NCBI GenBank assembly: GCA_026122225.1
Contig: JANEZZ010002244.1
Span: 1,110,501 to 1,174,500 of the forward strand
Length of the DNA: 64,000 nt
DNA from: Heloderma charlesbogerti
Taxonomy: Eukaryota; Chordata; Lepidosauria; Squamata; Helodermatidae
Direction: 5' to 3'
The notes under the pieces were generated by a model. It saw only the letters and a program-made list of their open reading frames with translations. It was not told the DNA's origin and searched no databases. A program made the translations under genes and the position numbers. Position 1 is the stretch's first letter, and each line of letters starts with the position of its first letter. This document shows positions 11,319 to 22,088 of the stretch, piece by piece.

Positions 11319-11970
11319 TAGGGCTGGCTTAATTCCGCCACGGATCTCGGTGAGGCCGAATGCCAGTGCATTCGGCCCCCCGAAATCAGTGTTGGAACGG
11401 TCTGCCACCCCCCGCCCCCTGCAGATCCCCCCCGGGACAAGACTTACCTGGGGCAGATCTTCCGGGCAGCGGCGGCGGCGGCAGCGGCTGGTCTTCTGAC
11501 CGGCTGCCACTGCCGCCATTTCCAATCTTGGTAAAAACAAAAAAAAAGATGGATAGGCTACACAAAGATTTACGTAGCCTATCATGGCTGGGTTGGTTTA
11601 AAAAAAAAAAAAGACGTGATAGGCTACGTAAATCTTTACGTAGCCTATCATGGCTGGGTGGGTTTTTTAAAAAAACAACCCGCATATGCAAATGGCGGCC
11701 CGCTACGCTATTTGCGTTCCCCTTTATTTTCACTGTCATAGTCTACGTAAATATTTACATAGATTCAGACAGCGAAAAATAAGGAATGCAAAATAAGGAA
11801 TGGCTGGGCATGGCCGGCTGCTATGCGGAGCACAGCCGACCATTCGAGGATTCTGGCGGGGAGGAACGGAGCACCTCCCCCCCGTCAAGGATTCCGGGGG
11901 GAGGGACAGAACGCCTCCCCCCCACCATCAACATAATCCGCGAACAGGTACATCCTTTCGTACATCCCTA
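11319..11970 (+). mobile_element. Palindrome-filled hAT-like element, copy A
   Basis: Left end TAGGG at 11319 and right end GTACATCCCTA at 11970, 652 bp. Its modules are a GAATTCCGCC/GGCGGAAT-type terminal hairpin, a GC-rich arm ending in GCCGCCATTTCC, then three GATAGGCTACGTAAA palindromes at 11552-11583, 11615-11653 and 11739-11770. A CAAATGGCGG...GCTATTTGCG pair sits between the last two, followed by a right arm with GGATTCCGGGGGGAG blocks. The left terminus is degraded (TAGGGCTGG for TAGGGATGTC) and the 8-bp flanks do not match. The 140-codon frame over it is an artefact of the palindromes. Confidence 0.85.
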
Positions 11971-12886
11971 GAAACAGCTCCATACTGGAGCCGAAGTAAA
12001 CAGGAAAGGTCAGACTATAACCAGTCTCAGAAGAAGCGGTTTTTCCGTGATAAACTGCTGGGCTGGTGCTGAATGACCACGGTGTCATGGAAACACCAAG
12101 ACCTCACCACGTAGCCAAGTTGGAGTAAATCACTGGTAGAAACACACCCGAAGTATCTCTACAGAAAACTTAATTCCAGTGCATTCGAATATGGTTTTAA
12201 TAACCAGTGTACCATGTGGACAGTAGAGGGCAGTGCTGCCACAGTTTATTTTCATATGTGTATTCTTTCCAGCTTGTTTGGAGTTCCAAGAGTTACCAGT
12301 CCCTTCTCCTCACTGACAACATTATATCTGTTATTTAATAACACTGGCTTTATTTCTGGAGTGGCTGGATACAAAAAACTGATCTCCCAATGAAGCAACA
12401 AAGTTAAAAATTTCTAGGTGTCAAGAACTCCTAGAACAGGAGAAACTTTTAGAAATATGTGCACATAACATTTGACTGTACAAATAAAATATCAGCCCAC
12501 CACACCGGAGGCATTTCACTGTTCATTAGGCTGCTGCAGTGATAAGAGCGGCTTTTGTTTCACCTAAGGTACTTCAGGGAATCCTACAGTCATGATGGCC
12601 TTACAGTGCCATGACCCAGTGATGACCACACAAAAGGACAAGAGGGAGGCGTCTGTGAAAAACCCAAGCAGAGGAGGGTAAGGCGTGAAAGATGTCATGC
12701 AACCAAGCGAGGCATTTGCAAGTCTGCCTCAGATCAGATTAGCATTTAAATAAGGGAAAAATTGAGAGAGGGAGAGACACAGACAAAACTGTGGGAAGGG
12801 TCCGGATATGAAAGAAAGGTGTGATAGGCTTCCTTCTGTGTGTTGTAAGCACAGAACACCAAAAATGCAGGAGAGCGTCAGACTTA
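11971..12886. other. Gene-free interval
   Basis: No gene, RNA gene or repeat family was recognised. Confidence 0.45.
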
Positions 12887-13282
12887 GGGTGCAATCTATA
12901 TGGGAGGAGCATGGAGGCAATCTTCGCCTCCACATTCTTCCCACTCTGCATTTTTGTTAGACAAGCTTCTTCGCCACCTAGCTGGGGCTCTCCGGAGCAG
13001 GAGGGAAGAAGGTTGGGGAGGCAGGATGATTCTTTGTAAGCCAGCCTCCCCAGTCCCCTCCCCACCCACAGAACCAGCCCCTTTCCCTCCCCTCCGAGCT
13101 CGCCTTTACGACCTCGGAGAGGCAGTAGATGCCGTTCTCTCCACATCGGCTGCAAGCGGGAGAGGGCGGGGAGCTCGGACTCCTGAGTCTGAAGCCAGAG
13201 CACTGTCTCCAGCCTTGGATCCAGGAATGTGAACTACCTTATGGCTCCCCAGACGCTGTCTAGGGCCCATAGGATTGCTCTC
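12887..13282 (+). mobile_element. Harbinger-like MITE, copy 1
   Basis: A 396-bp element flanked by TTA (12884-12886 and 13283-13285). The termini are GGGTGCAATC and its imperfect inverse CCATAGGATTGCTCTC. It shares body blocks with copies at 45248-45704 and 48583-48964 (CTGCATTTT.GTTAGACA, ACGCTGTCTAGG.CCATAGGA). Terminal inverted repeats plus a TWA target duplication fit the PIF/Harbinger superfamily. It has no transposase, so it is non-autonomous. Chance frames on both strands come from its GC-rich body. Confidence 0.75.
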
Positions 13283-13304
13283 TTAATCATATTTAGAGCA
13301 GACT

Positions 13305-13402
13305 CACTGAAATCAATGAAAGTTTATTTAGTCATCACTAGCTTAAGTCCTGTTGATTCCAATGGGTCAAGTCTAAGCATGATTAAGTCTGGATCCAGCT
13401 AT
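13305..13402. repeat. Short interspersed repeat, family with 31320-31410
   Basis: CACTGAAATCAATG, TTAGTCAT, TTCCAATGGGTC, TAAGCATGAT and AGTCTGGATCCA occur in the same order as at 31320-31410. It is a small unnamed repeat family with no coding content. Confidence 0.55.
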
Positions 13403-13762
13403 GTGGAGTATGAAACTATTACAAATGGAAACCAGAATATAAGTCAGTATATGTTAGCATGTCAAATTCCGGGGCGACTCGCCACAATGCCAGCTGCTTC
13501 AAAGCAACACCTCCATGTAAAGTCTGCTTCCTGATTCAGAACTGAGTCTGTTCTGCTTGAACGTATGCCTTTCCCTCTTTTTCTGTCTCTCTTAATCTGA
13601 GTCCCCAGATGATTTTAGCATTCAGTTCCTTTCAGTCATAATATGTCAGGAAGTTTACGGTCCAAGCCTAAAACGTAATTGTTCTCAGTCATCTATATTT
13701 TAATTAATATTGAAAAGAGAACATATTTTCTGCTTGATGGTGCTGTGGATCTGTCTTAAAAT

Positions 13763-13783
13763 TGTTGTTGTTGTTGTTGTTGT
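13763..13783. repeat. (GTT)n microsatellite
   Basis: Seven GTT units. The following 13800-13920 (TTCAGCCAAAAGAGGCTCTCAG, CTTACAAACTTAAAGAC) resembles a common LINE 3' fragment in squamates, family not resolved. Confidence 0.8.
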
Positions 13784-14240
13784 TATTGCTATTATCTGAA
13801 ACATTTTTACCCTGTTCTTCAGCCAAAAGAGGCTCTCAGAGAAGCTGACAATGATCAGTAATAATAAGACAGCTCCTGCTTCAGTCTTACAAACTTAAAG
13901 ACGTGATACAAAAAAGAGAGAGGGAGAGAGAAAGAGAGATAGGGAGGGAGAAGCAGAAAAGCAAATTCAGGGACTAGTTCTTAGTTAGAAACTTCTTATA
14001 TTGACTAGCTGGAACAGAAACAGTTCAGGAAGCAGAGGAGACAAAAGTTGCTGGTCTCTCCACAGAGTTGATGGAGTAACCCTCCTTTCCTTCTCTCTGT
14101 CTGATCCAGCCCAATGGAATGGCTACTGCCAGATGAGAGTTGATGGAAGGGGGAGCCTGATGGAGCTGATATCTCAGGATTGCTGACAGTGGCCCTGCTT
14201 TCCTTCTCTCCAACGGGGCTTCAACAGTTAACGCTTACTT

Positions 14241-14856
14241 CAGAATGTTTCTGAATTTACATTTTTATCCTTCGGCTATTGGGCGGTATAGAAATAAATA
14301 AATAAATAAATCCTTTTTAATTTTCTTTCTTTTTTACTATTATTATTACTTTCATTATTATGAGATTTTGATTAGTAATATCTTTGGCTGGCTAAGTTTT
14401 TAAGCTCTATTATTATATATTAACTGAAGGGCAATATATGGTTAGTGGAAATGAATTGAATGCTTGCTTCCTTGCTATAAGACTGATGATATGATACTGA
14501 AATCTAAGGTTGATTACCTATGCTGTACTGAAGTGTAATATTGGCAATGATATAGGTATAATTTTTAAATAGAATGATACTTAAAGTCTGTGTGTAATTC
14601 AGTTTAAATTTAATCCCTTGAAGTAACTTTTTAATATTTTTTCTTTTCCCCTTCTGCTTCCTTCTTCCTTTTCTTTCTTCTGATTTTTTTCCCTTTCTCT
14701 CCCTTTTTTTCCCCTTCTCTCATTATTGCTGTGTCCTCTTAAGAATACTGTATTGTTGGAAACTGTAGATAATGACTGGGTTGTTGCTATTGTTTATTTC
14801 ATTTATAAAGATAAAAATAGAATAAAAAGTATTTCCAGAATGTTTCTGAATTTACA
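14241..14856 (+). mobile_element. Chimeric retroinsertion with 21-bp target duplication
   Basis: The same 21 bases (starting CAGAATGTTTCTG, ending AATTTACA) occur at 14241-14261 and 14836-14856, flanking a 574-bp insert. Such a long direct repeat is typical of LINE target-primed reverse transcription. The insert begins with an L2 3' tail (TTCGGCTATTGGGCGGTATAGAAATAAATAAA, 14272-14310) and ends in a different A-rich tail (AAAAATAGAATAAAAAG). It therefore looks like a template switch, or an L2 tail carried in a longer transcript. The middle part is AT-rich with a pyrimidine tract near 14640-14720 and no coding frame. Confidence 0.75.
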
Positions 14857-14918
14857 GAACTCCACATTTCTCCCTGAATTCTATTTGGGTACAATTTGAT
14901 GGGAACTCTAGTAGAGGA

Positions 14919-15036
14919 GGAGTGGACAACCTGTGGCCAGATGTTGTTGAACTGCAACTTCTACCATCCCTCACCATTGGTTATACTGGCTAGGGCTGAT
15001 GGGATCTGGAGAGCCACAGATCCCAGCCCTGCTGTA
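14919..15036. repeat. hAT-like fold-back MITE (GTGGCCCTCCAGATG family)
   Basis: GAGTGGACAACCTGTGGCCAGATGTTGTTGAACTG and GGCTAGGGCTGATGGGATCTGG match the family seen intact at 15916-16049 and 24939-25072. Only part of the fold-back is kept. Confidence 0.6.
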
Positions 15037-15800
15037 GTGCAGGTTACTGACAAGGAAGAAATTAATTCAAAATAAACTGGCCGAGTAGCCGGCCAGATGG
15101 GAGGCTAATCAATCAATCAATCAATCCAACAAATAAATAAATAAAAATAAACTAAGTTAGATAGGCATGGAAAATTCCATTCTCAACAAGGTTTTGATAT
15201 CACTTTTCCACCAGTAAATCAGATGCAACGCCATCACCAGATCTGACCATTCTTGATGTCTCTTATGTGGTCTGATGTTACTGTTCCTTGCTTGCATCTT
15301 CAAGCAGGCAAGCACTGGGAGAGAAAACAAGTATTCATAATATCAAGGCTGTCAGATGAGAGTCTGACACCAAGCTGGCAAGGGGAAAAGAACACTGTCT
15401 GATGATCAGAAGGGGAACAACCCAAAAGTCATAGAGAGGGGAGAGGGAAGCGCATGTTTCAATTCCAATTCAGCTTTCCTAAAAGCTCTCCTCTATTTAC
15501 TCATTAGCTTGTGTCCCAGCTGCTTGAATCAGTTGATATATTTATATATATATTTAGTTGATATATATCACTTTCTTCATATGTATTAGTCTAAGGATTA
15601 ATTGATCCAGTTTGTGGCAGCTCACAGTTAGTATTTTTCTTGTAGTGTTTGCTAATGTGTGCTCCAAAACCTAACCTTTCATTAAAAAAAAATCAATAAA
15701 CTAATCAAGCACCGAACTTAAGAGCTATAGGCTCATGTATGGTCCAGTTATTCAGGAAGCTGCCAGGGCTCTATTAAGCCATGTCTGTTTTGATATATGA

Positions 15801-15888
15801 TTGCAATCCTATACACACTTATCTGGGAGTAAGTCTCATTGAACTCAGTGGGTCTTATGTCTGAGTAGATATTCATAGGAATGTGTTG
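15801..15888. repeat. GCAATCCTAT hairpin repeat
   Basis: Left arm GCAATCCTATACACACTTAT then GGGAGTAAGTCTCATTGAAC; right arm GTGGGTCTTATGTCTGAGTAG then CATAGGAATG. It folds back imperfectly. Confidence 0.75.
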
Positions 15889-15915
15889 CTATTCTTCTGC
15901 CTTCAGTACCTAGAG

Positions 15916-16049
15916 TAGGGATGGGAAACTTGTGGCCCTCCAGATGTTTTGGCCTACAGCTTCCATCAGCCCTAGACAGCATTGCCAATGGTGAGGGATC
16001 ATGGGACTTGTAGGCCAAAAATCTGGAGGGCCACAAGATGTCCACCCTG
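15916..16049. mobile_element. hAT-like fold-back MITE
   Basis: A 134-bp palindrome from TAGGGATGGGAAACTTGTGG to CCACAAGATGTCCACCCT. Both arms carry GGCCCTCCAGAT and a GGCCTACA/TGTAGGCC pair. The TAGGG.TG end resembles the ends of the larger palindromic family. No target duplication was identified. Confidence 0.8.
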
Positions 16050-16086
16050 TATGTGACTGCAATGTATTCATTTGTTTGTTTGACCT

Positions 16087-17056
16087 TGTTGTTGTTTATT
16101 TGGTCAGTCGCTTCTGATTCTTCGTGACTTCATGGACCAGCCCACGCCAGAGCTTCCTGTTGGCCATCGCCACCCCCAGCTCCCCCAAGGTCAAGTCCGT
16201 CACCTCCAGAATATCATCCATCCACCTTGCCCTTGGTTGGCCCCTCTTCCTTTTGCCTTCCACTTTCCCTAGCATCAGCATCTTCTCCAGGGTATCCTGT
16301 CTTCTCATGATGTGGCCAAAGTACTTCAGTTTTGCCTTTAACATCATTCCCTCAAGTGAGCAGTCTGGCTTTCTTTCCTGGAGTACAGACTGGTTTGATC
16401 TTCTTGCAGTCCAAGGCACTCTCAGAATTTTCCTCCAGCACCACAGTTCAAAAGCATCTATCTTCCTTCGCTCAGCCTTCCTTATGGTCCAGCTCTCGCA
16501 GCCATAGGTTACCACGGGGAATACCATTGCTTTAACTATGCGGACCTTTGTTGTCAGTGTGATATCTCTGCTTTTCACTATTTTATCAAGATTTGTCATT
16601 GCTGTCCTCCCAAGAAGTAAATGTCTTCTGATTTCCTGGCTGCAGTCAGCGTCTGCAGTAATCTTTTCACCTAGAAAGACAAAGTCTGTCACTGCCTCCA
16701 TGTTTTCTCCCTCTATTTGCCAGTTATCAATCCAGCTGGTTGCCATAATCTTGGTTTTTTTGAGGTTTAACTGCAACCCAGCTTTTGCACTTTCGTCTTT
16801 CACCTTCATCATGAGGTTCCTCAGCTCCTCCTCGCTTTCAGCCATCAAAGTGGTATCATCTGCATATCGGAGATTGTTAATGTTTCTTCCAGCGATTTTA
16901 ACTCCAGCCTTGGCTTCATCAAGCCCAGCACGTCACATGATGTGTTCTGTGTACAGGTTGAATAGGTAGGGTGAGAGTATACAACCCTGCCGTACTCCTT
17001 TCCCAATCTTAAACCAGTCCGTTGTTCCGTGGTCTGTTCTTACTGTTGCTACTTGT
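16087..17056 (-). mobile_element. BovB/RTE LINE, 5'-truncated
   Basis: The minus strand encodes the C-terminal half of a BovB-type RTE polymerase: a YADD box (codons near 16851-16862), LGEKITADADCSQEIRRHLLLG, then MVFPVVTYGCESWTIRKAERRKIDAFELWCWRK and the C-terminal HEVTKNQKRLTK end. The 250-codon stretch 16096-16848 is uninterrupted. Upstream, to 17056, the RT region continues (QGC.LSPYLFNLYTEHIM-like) with a disruption near 16930. The 3' end faces 16087 with a GTTGTTGTT (AACAACAAC) tail. Its protein is clearly more diverged from the copies at 28090, 42102 and 54315 than they are from each other, so it belongs to another subfamily. The endonuclease is missing. Confidence 0.9.
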
Positions 17057-18060
17057 TTGATCTATATACCGCCTAACTGGCAAACGCCCTCAGAGCATTT
17101 TACAATTGGAGCTGTTTACAATTATATCTTCCGCCCCCTCCAACAACAGTAAAATAATAACTGATTTTATTATCAGTTATAGTTCTGTATAGAAATAACT
17201 GTATAGTTATTTCTATACAGCTGATAGAAATATTGAAAGATTAAGACATTAAAAACTTTAAAAATATTAAAGAGCCAGCAGTAAAACTAATAACAAAGCC
17301 AGCAAATTTAAGATTAAATGCCTGCCAGAAGAAGAAGGTCTAAATGCATCCAATGAAGAAGCCAAGCAAACATCCCTGGGAAGGCGTTCCACCTATGGGA
17401 GGGCCACCACAGAGAGGGCTCTTTCCCTGGTAGCTGCCTGTCACACTATTGTAGGCCGCAGCATCCAGAGAACAGCCTCCACAGATTATCTTAACAGTTG
17501 GACAGGAAAATATGGGAGAAGGCACTCCCTCAGGCAGACTGGTCCTGAGCCACTAGGGCTTTAAAGGTCAGCACCAACACTTTGAATCAGGCCTGGAAAC
17601 TGACTGGCAACTGACACAGTGCTGGAATGGTATGTTCAAAACGGCCAACTCCGGTAAGCAGCCTTGGTGCTCTATCCTGCACTGACAGTTCCAGGCTGTC
17701 TTCAGAGCTGGGCCCATGTATAATGCATTGCAATAATCCAGGCAAGAAGTTATCAGTGCATTTATAACTGTAGCCAGCTGCCAGACTATCTCTGTAAAGA
17801 CAGGGTCATAGGTGGTATATCAGCTGTAGTTTATAAAAGGCACTTCATGCCACTGAGGCCCCTTGCAGCCACCTTTAGAGCAGACTGAACACCATTTAAC
17901 TGGACACATGAACCACCCATTAACAGAACCTCCATCTTGTGTGGATTGATTCTCAGTGTATTGGCCCTCATCCAGCCTATTACTGAATATAAGCTCTGGT
18001 TCAGCATAGTCCCTCCCTCACCTGCATTTGATTAAAGGAGAGGCAGAGCTGGGTGTCATC
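17057..18060 (-). repeat. Old interspersed repeat, probably LINE-derived
   Basis: About 1 kb follows the BovB. It starts with a CTATATACCGCCTAACTGGC block that resembles the reversed RYGGTATA end of L2-type tails. A minus-strand peptide near 17340-17525 distantly resembles the conserved (LSV.AP.LWN.LP) tail of L2 proteins. The 17560-18010 part matches, from general familiarity, a repeat widespread in amniotes (CCAACACTTTGAATCAGGCC, GCATTGCAATAATCCAGGCAAG). A perfect 16-bp-arm hairpin lies inside at 17185-17220. The family is not resolved. Confidence 0.5.
17185..17220. repeat. Perfect hairpin, 16-bp arms
   Basis: CTGTATAGAAATAACT (17185-17200), loop GTAT, AGTTATTTCTATACAG (17205-17220). The arms are exact inverse complements. 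Confidence 0.9.
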
Positions 18061-18529
18061 CCCACGTTGATGTTACTTTGCGCCATCCTTCTGGACAAAA
18101 GGGATGACCCATCAGTTTGATGCCCACAGTCCATGTATTGTGATCTTCAGCGTGCTTGACAACCTGTTTTTGAATTCTGGGCAGCAGCAGGAGGATTTTA
18201 CAGGAGTTAATTTAGGCTGTGGTTTTATTTTACCATCAAGGACACTTTACCACACCCTGCTTTAGATGACTCCCTCCAAACCTTGCTCCACATGGGAAGC
18301 CCCGGTTTGTGGTTTTCTGCCTGCCTTCAGCACAGTCACTTCATTGATAAAGCAAACAACATTTGTTTTAAAAGTATTAAGACAAAATGTAGAGAACAGG
18401 TACCATGGTATTTTATTACAAAGTTTAGAACAGGAAGAGAAAAAAATACATACATTCCTCATTACAGCTGCAGTTGCCAGGAGTAACACCCTCGTTTAAT
18501 ATCGTGCATTTCCTTAAATACCCCATTCA

Positions 18530-18644
18530 GAGAGGATTCCTATGCATATTTAAACAGAAAAAAGTCCTAGAACTCTCAGCATGCTGGGGCATGCTGGGAG
18601 TTTTAGGACTTTTTTTCTGTCTAAATATGCATAGGATTGTGCCC
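18530..18644. mobile_element. Near-perfect fold-back MITE, 115 bp
   Basis: Two arms of about 58 bp: the left has CCTATGCATATTTAAACAG then AAAAAAGTCCTAGAACTC; the right has the inverse ending GCATAGGATTGTGCCC. The centre is GCATGCTGGGGCATGC. The outer end in inverse orientation reads GGGCACAATCCTATGC, the same terminal motif as the Harbinger-like MITE at 48583, and TTA follows at 18645. A half-copy lies at 32505-32552. Confidence 0.8.
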
Positions 18645-19469
18645 TTAATGTATCAAACTTGGTAATGGTGTGCCTTAAAATATAACTGGCTTCTGTATTA
18701 TGATATTCCAGCCTGTCACTGACACCTTAATGGTCTTTAGACTTCTAAACCACAACACCAATTTCTCCTCTTTGTACTTGTTTTCTAACTGCACATGTCT
18801 AGTTCATTTTCCTTCCTAGGTTCCCCTTTTTGTGATCTTCAATGACTTTGCCATCTTATGCTACTTTGGCTCCTTGGCCAAACTTAAGCTATAGCTGTGC
18901 TATGACACTTTATGATATGCCTTCTTAGACTACAGTTATACACTGGCAATATGATTACTATGTGATTAGCAGAGGATACATGCTTGCATATAAGGTTTTA
19001 TGTACCTCCATTCTCCTTCAGTTTCAGTTTCTGAATTGCTGCCATACAAACATAGGCGGTGGGTTTCAATTAGAGGTGGTGGATCACAAGTTGTGCAGAT
19101 TTGATTTGGAGGTTTGCTAACTCCTGATTCATACACATGGGGCTGGGTGGTTGAAATAGGAGAGTACAGACAGAGGTCCATTCTGGTAATTCTCTGTGTG
19201 AAGCAGTTTCTCATACAGTTGGGTAATTCTAACGATGTTCATGACAAATTTTTTTGGATGGAGTGGGAAGGAGGAGGAGAAGGGTCATGATGGTACGGTT
19301 GAATTGCCAAAAAACACATGTCAAAGCACTTCACAAAAACAGCTTGCTAAGAAGCAGTGCTCCCTGATGTTTGAATCAGGCCTCAGCAGGAACAGATGGA
19401 GAAAATCAGCTACTAACCAATGTCTGTAGCCACACCCACTTTTCTGCTGTTTTGGCCAAAGAGAAACTA

Positions 19470-20483
19470 TGTGACAATCATCTTTGCCTCAAGCATTGCA
19501 AGACAGAGGTGCTCATCATGAAGGGTCCTAATTCAGCTATCGAGGTATGTCAACCAGGTCTGAATGCGGTTGCATTCCCTCTGAAGGAGCAAGTTTGTTA
19601 CTTGGGGGTGCTTCTTGACCCAACCCTACTACTCCTGGTGCCCCAGGTGGAGGCAACAGTGAGAAGTGCCTGTTATCAGCTTCGGCTGATATGCCAGCTA
19701 TGCCCATTCCTGGAACATGTGGACCTGGTAACGGTGGCGCACGTGCTTGTATCCTCTAGGCTTGATTTCTGTAATGCGCTGTACATTGGGGCTGCCTTTA
19801 TATTTAGTTTGGAAACTTCAACTGGTACAAAATATGGTAGCCAGGTTGGTCTCTAGGACACCCCATGGAGACCATATTACACTGGTTTTCAAATCTTTAC
19901 ATGGGCTGCCCATTTGTTTCCGAGCAAAATATAAAGTGCTGGTTCTTACATTTAAAGCCTTACATGGTCTAGGCCCAAGGTACCTTAGGGAGCGCCTTCT
20001 CCCCTACGTCCCAGTCCGCCACCTAAGGTCCCCTGAGGGCTATCTGTTCTGGTGCCTAATGTGAGACTGGCAGCCGCATGCAAGAGGACCTTCTCCTTTG
20101 CCGCCCCTCAGTTGTGGAATGGCCTGCCAGTTGGAATGAGCTTGCTGACCTCGTTGAAGGTTTCTAAACAGGCATTAAAGACTATTATTCTGGCAGGCCT
20201 TCCCTGTTTAGAACTTGTGTTCCTTTTGTTGGCTTTTGTATACTATTTTTAAGCAGTGTTGTTTTAAGTTGTGTTTTATTGTTGGATTTTTTAAAAAATT
20301 TGTTTTTAGTTCAAAGTTGTTTTTAGTTATATGTTTTTTGTCCGTATGTTTTTATGTAAATGGTTTTTAAACTCTGTATTTTGTATTTAAATGTTTTAAC
20401 TTTTGTAAACCACCCAGAGAGCTTCAGCTATGGGGCAGTATAGAAATAATAATAACAACAACAACAACAATAATAATAATTAT
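19470..20483 (+). mobile_element. L2 LINE, 3' half
   Basis: Three overlapping plus frames together show the C-terminal L2 reverse-transcriptase sequence. The first (to 19856) has a KTEVLIM block then YLGVLLDPTL and SSRLDFCNALY. The second (from about 19800) has KLQLVQNMVARLVSRT, then FRAKYKVLVLTFKALHGLGPRYL. The third (20052-20252) has FSFAAPQLWNGLP. The frame changes near 19805 and 20040 are breaks. The 3' tail has AACCACCCAGAGAGCTTCAGCTATGGGGCAGTATAGAAATAATAA followed by (CAA)n and (TAA)n. The RT YADD region and endonuclease are absent. It is a dead copy. Confidence 0.85.
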
Positions 20484-20510
20484 AAGCATTAGAACACTAT
20501 GCGCTCTGTA

Positions 20511-20602
20511 GGGTTGCAATCTGATGCACACTTACCTTGGAATAAAGCCCATTTAATTATGTGGGGCTTACTTCTGAGTAGACATGCATAGAGTTGTGCT
20601 GT
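20511..20602. repeat. GCAATCCTAT hairpin repeat
   Basis: Left arm GGTTGCAATCTGATGCACAC and CTTACCTTGGAATAAAGCCC; right arm GTGGGGCTTACTTCTGAGTAG and ACATGCATAGAGTTGTGCTG. It is an imperfect fold-back. Confidence 0.7.
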
Positions 20603-21077
20603 ACAGGCCAGAAAGGGGGACAGAATCTCTCAACTATGTATTGTAACCAGAAAGTACAGGAAGCTGAGAAAGTACAATCCCTATGTATGTTGCATGCCTA
20701 CAAAAAGTGGTAGGAAATGCAAGGAAACTCCCAAGCATGCTGAAATCTTAACTTATCCCATACTACATCTGGTTTAAAACTCTAGCTCACATGTGCAAAA
20801 CTGAATCAGTTAAAATAACAATTTTTATCACTTAAGAAGTAAGTTTGGAATATGCACAGTTTCTGGCTTTGTCAAACCTCCAAAAGAAGGTTGTTCCATT
20901 ATCATTGTACAGCCATGGGTCATGTTTATCTATGCTCCTTACTATTTGAGCATAGTGTACACATGGTAGTGTTAAAAGTGGACAATGGGAAGAAGAATAA
21001 GGGGAGGGTTCAACTCAGTCTTTAGCCATACGTGAGTGCACAAACACACACAATTATTTTTCAAATGCCCCAATAAT

Positions 21078-21124
21078 AACTTTTCAAGCCCACAGCATAC
21101 AGAATGCTCTGGGCTTGAAAAGTT
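21078..21124. repeat. Isolated hairpin, 21-bp arms, 5-base loop
   Basis: The arms 21078-21098 (AACTTTTCAAGCCCACAGC...) and 21104-21124 (...GGGCTTGAAAAGTT) are inverse complements with one mismatch. The loop is ACAGA. The flanks do not continue the pairing. No parent element was recognised. Confidence 0.85.
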
Positions 21125-21629
21125 CTGAAAATCTGGGCCATCCTGTAAACTAGGGCAACATCTTCAAGTGCTGAATTAATATTATTCCTATTCAGCTAGT
21201 TGCCAATGTGGAAGAAGGAATACTAGCTGTGCTGTTGAATACAGACAAGAACTTACTGTGCCCTGTGTGTCTTTTCCACTGAGCAAACTGTGGGGAGACA
21301 AGGACGGCTGTGAGCTAATGAGCAAAATCCCCCGAACACCAAAAAATCCCCCCAAAACGTCAAAATCCAGTGCTGCACTAGAAAAGAACAGTTAAAATAA
21401 ACACGTTTGCTTTTAGATTCCTAATTCAAAGTTGTGCAAAAGTAGTTGAAACTGTATGCAGGATAAATTCAGTTAAATAAGTATGCCAACTTTTTCTTAA
21501 TGTGTGTTCCTTTGAAATATTCACCTGAATAGAACACTATATAAGTACCAGGAAGGTGCTAGGAAAGAAAGTTCATGAAAAAAAATGAGGTTTTGCAGAG
21601 CAAACTTTATCATGCCAACAATGCAACGT

Positions 21630-21935
21630 TATACGTGTCTCCTCAGAAGTAAGTCTTATTGAGGGCCAAAACAGACATTACTTTACATCCATATCTAGCA
21701 TCTACATCTTTTAAAATTTTTACTCTACAGCGGGTTCAAGGGGCCCAATCCATATCTAAAAAGCCCCACTAAACCCCATGCTAGGATCCCAGCTGTTTCA
21801 AGGACCCTGCCTGTGCCTACTCTAGAATCAAAATAAAGACATAGCTGCAAGATATGGATTTAAAGTAATGTCTCCTTTGAGCCTGTGTTCAGTGAGACTT
21901 ACTCCCAACTAAGTGGGTATAGGGTTGCTAACTAA
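21630..21935. repeat. Hairpin repeat split by a MITE
   Basis: The left half (ATACGTGTCTCCTCAGAAGTAAGTCTTATTGAG, 21632-21663) and right half (TTCAGTGAGACTTACTCCCAACTAAGTG, 21887-21918) of one GCAATCCTAT-type hairpin repeat are separated by a foreign insert at about 21663-21885. Confidence 0.65.
21663..21885. mobile_element. MITE nested in hairpin repeat
   Basis: The left end has ACAGACATTACTTTACATCC and the right end carries the inverse GGATTTAAAGTAATGTCTCC, giving inverted repeats of about 30 bp with a few mismatches (outer bases GGCC / GAGCC). It is about 220 bp and has no coding frame. The superfamily is not resolved, and no clean target duplication was found. Confidence 0.6.
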
Positions 21936-22016
21936 ACGGTTTTGATATCATGGCTAGCTTTTTTGCAATTAACTTGGAAAATGACTTTTGCGGAGGGCTT
22001 GGTCCCCAAATTAAGG

Positions 22017-22088
22017 CAGCAATTCTATGTACGCTTATACGGGAGTAAATCCCATGGAACACATGAGTAAATGCATAGAACCAGAGTG
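22017..22088. repeat. GCAATCCTAT hairpin repeat, diverged
   Basis: GCAGCAATTCTATGTACGC with GGGAGTAAATCCCATGGAAC, then ATGAGTAAATGCATAGAACC. Confidence 0.55.

Noticed and set aside
11360..11782. 140-codon frame and its antisense 117-codon frame as genes
   Set aside because: They lie wholly in palindromic copy A; repeated peptides such as DRLRKSLRSLSWLG arise on both strands because the DNA is self-complementary.
11311..11978. 8-bp target duplication for copy A
   Set aside because: Flanks CCCACCCA and GAAACAGC do not match, and the left end is degraded.
12739..13203. 154-codon minus-strand frame
   Set aside because: It covers the Harbinger-like MITE; equivalent chance frames occur in the copies at 45248 and 48583 with unrelated peptides.
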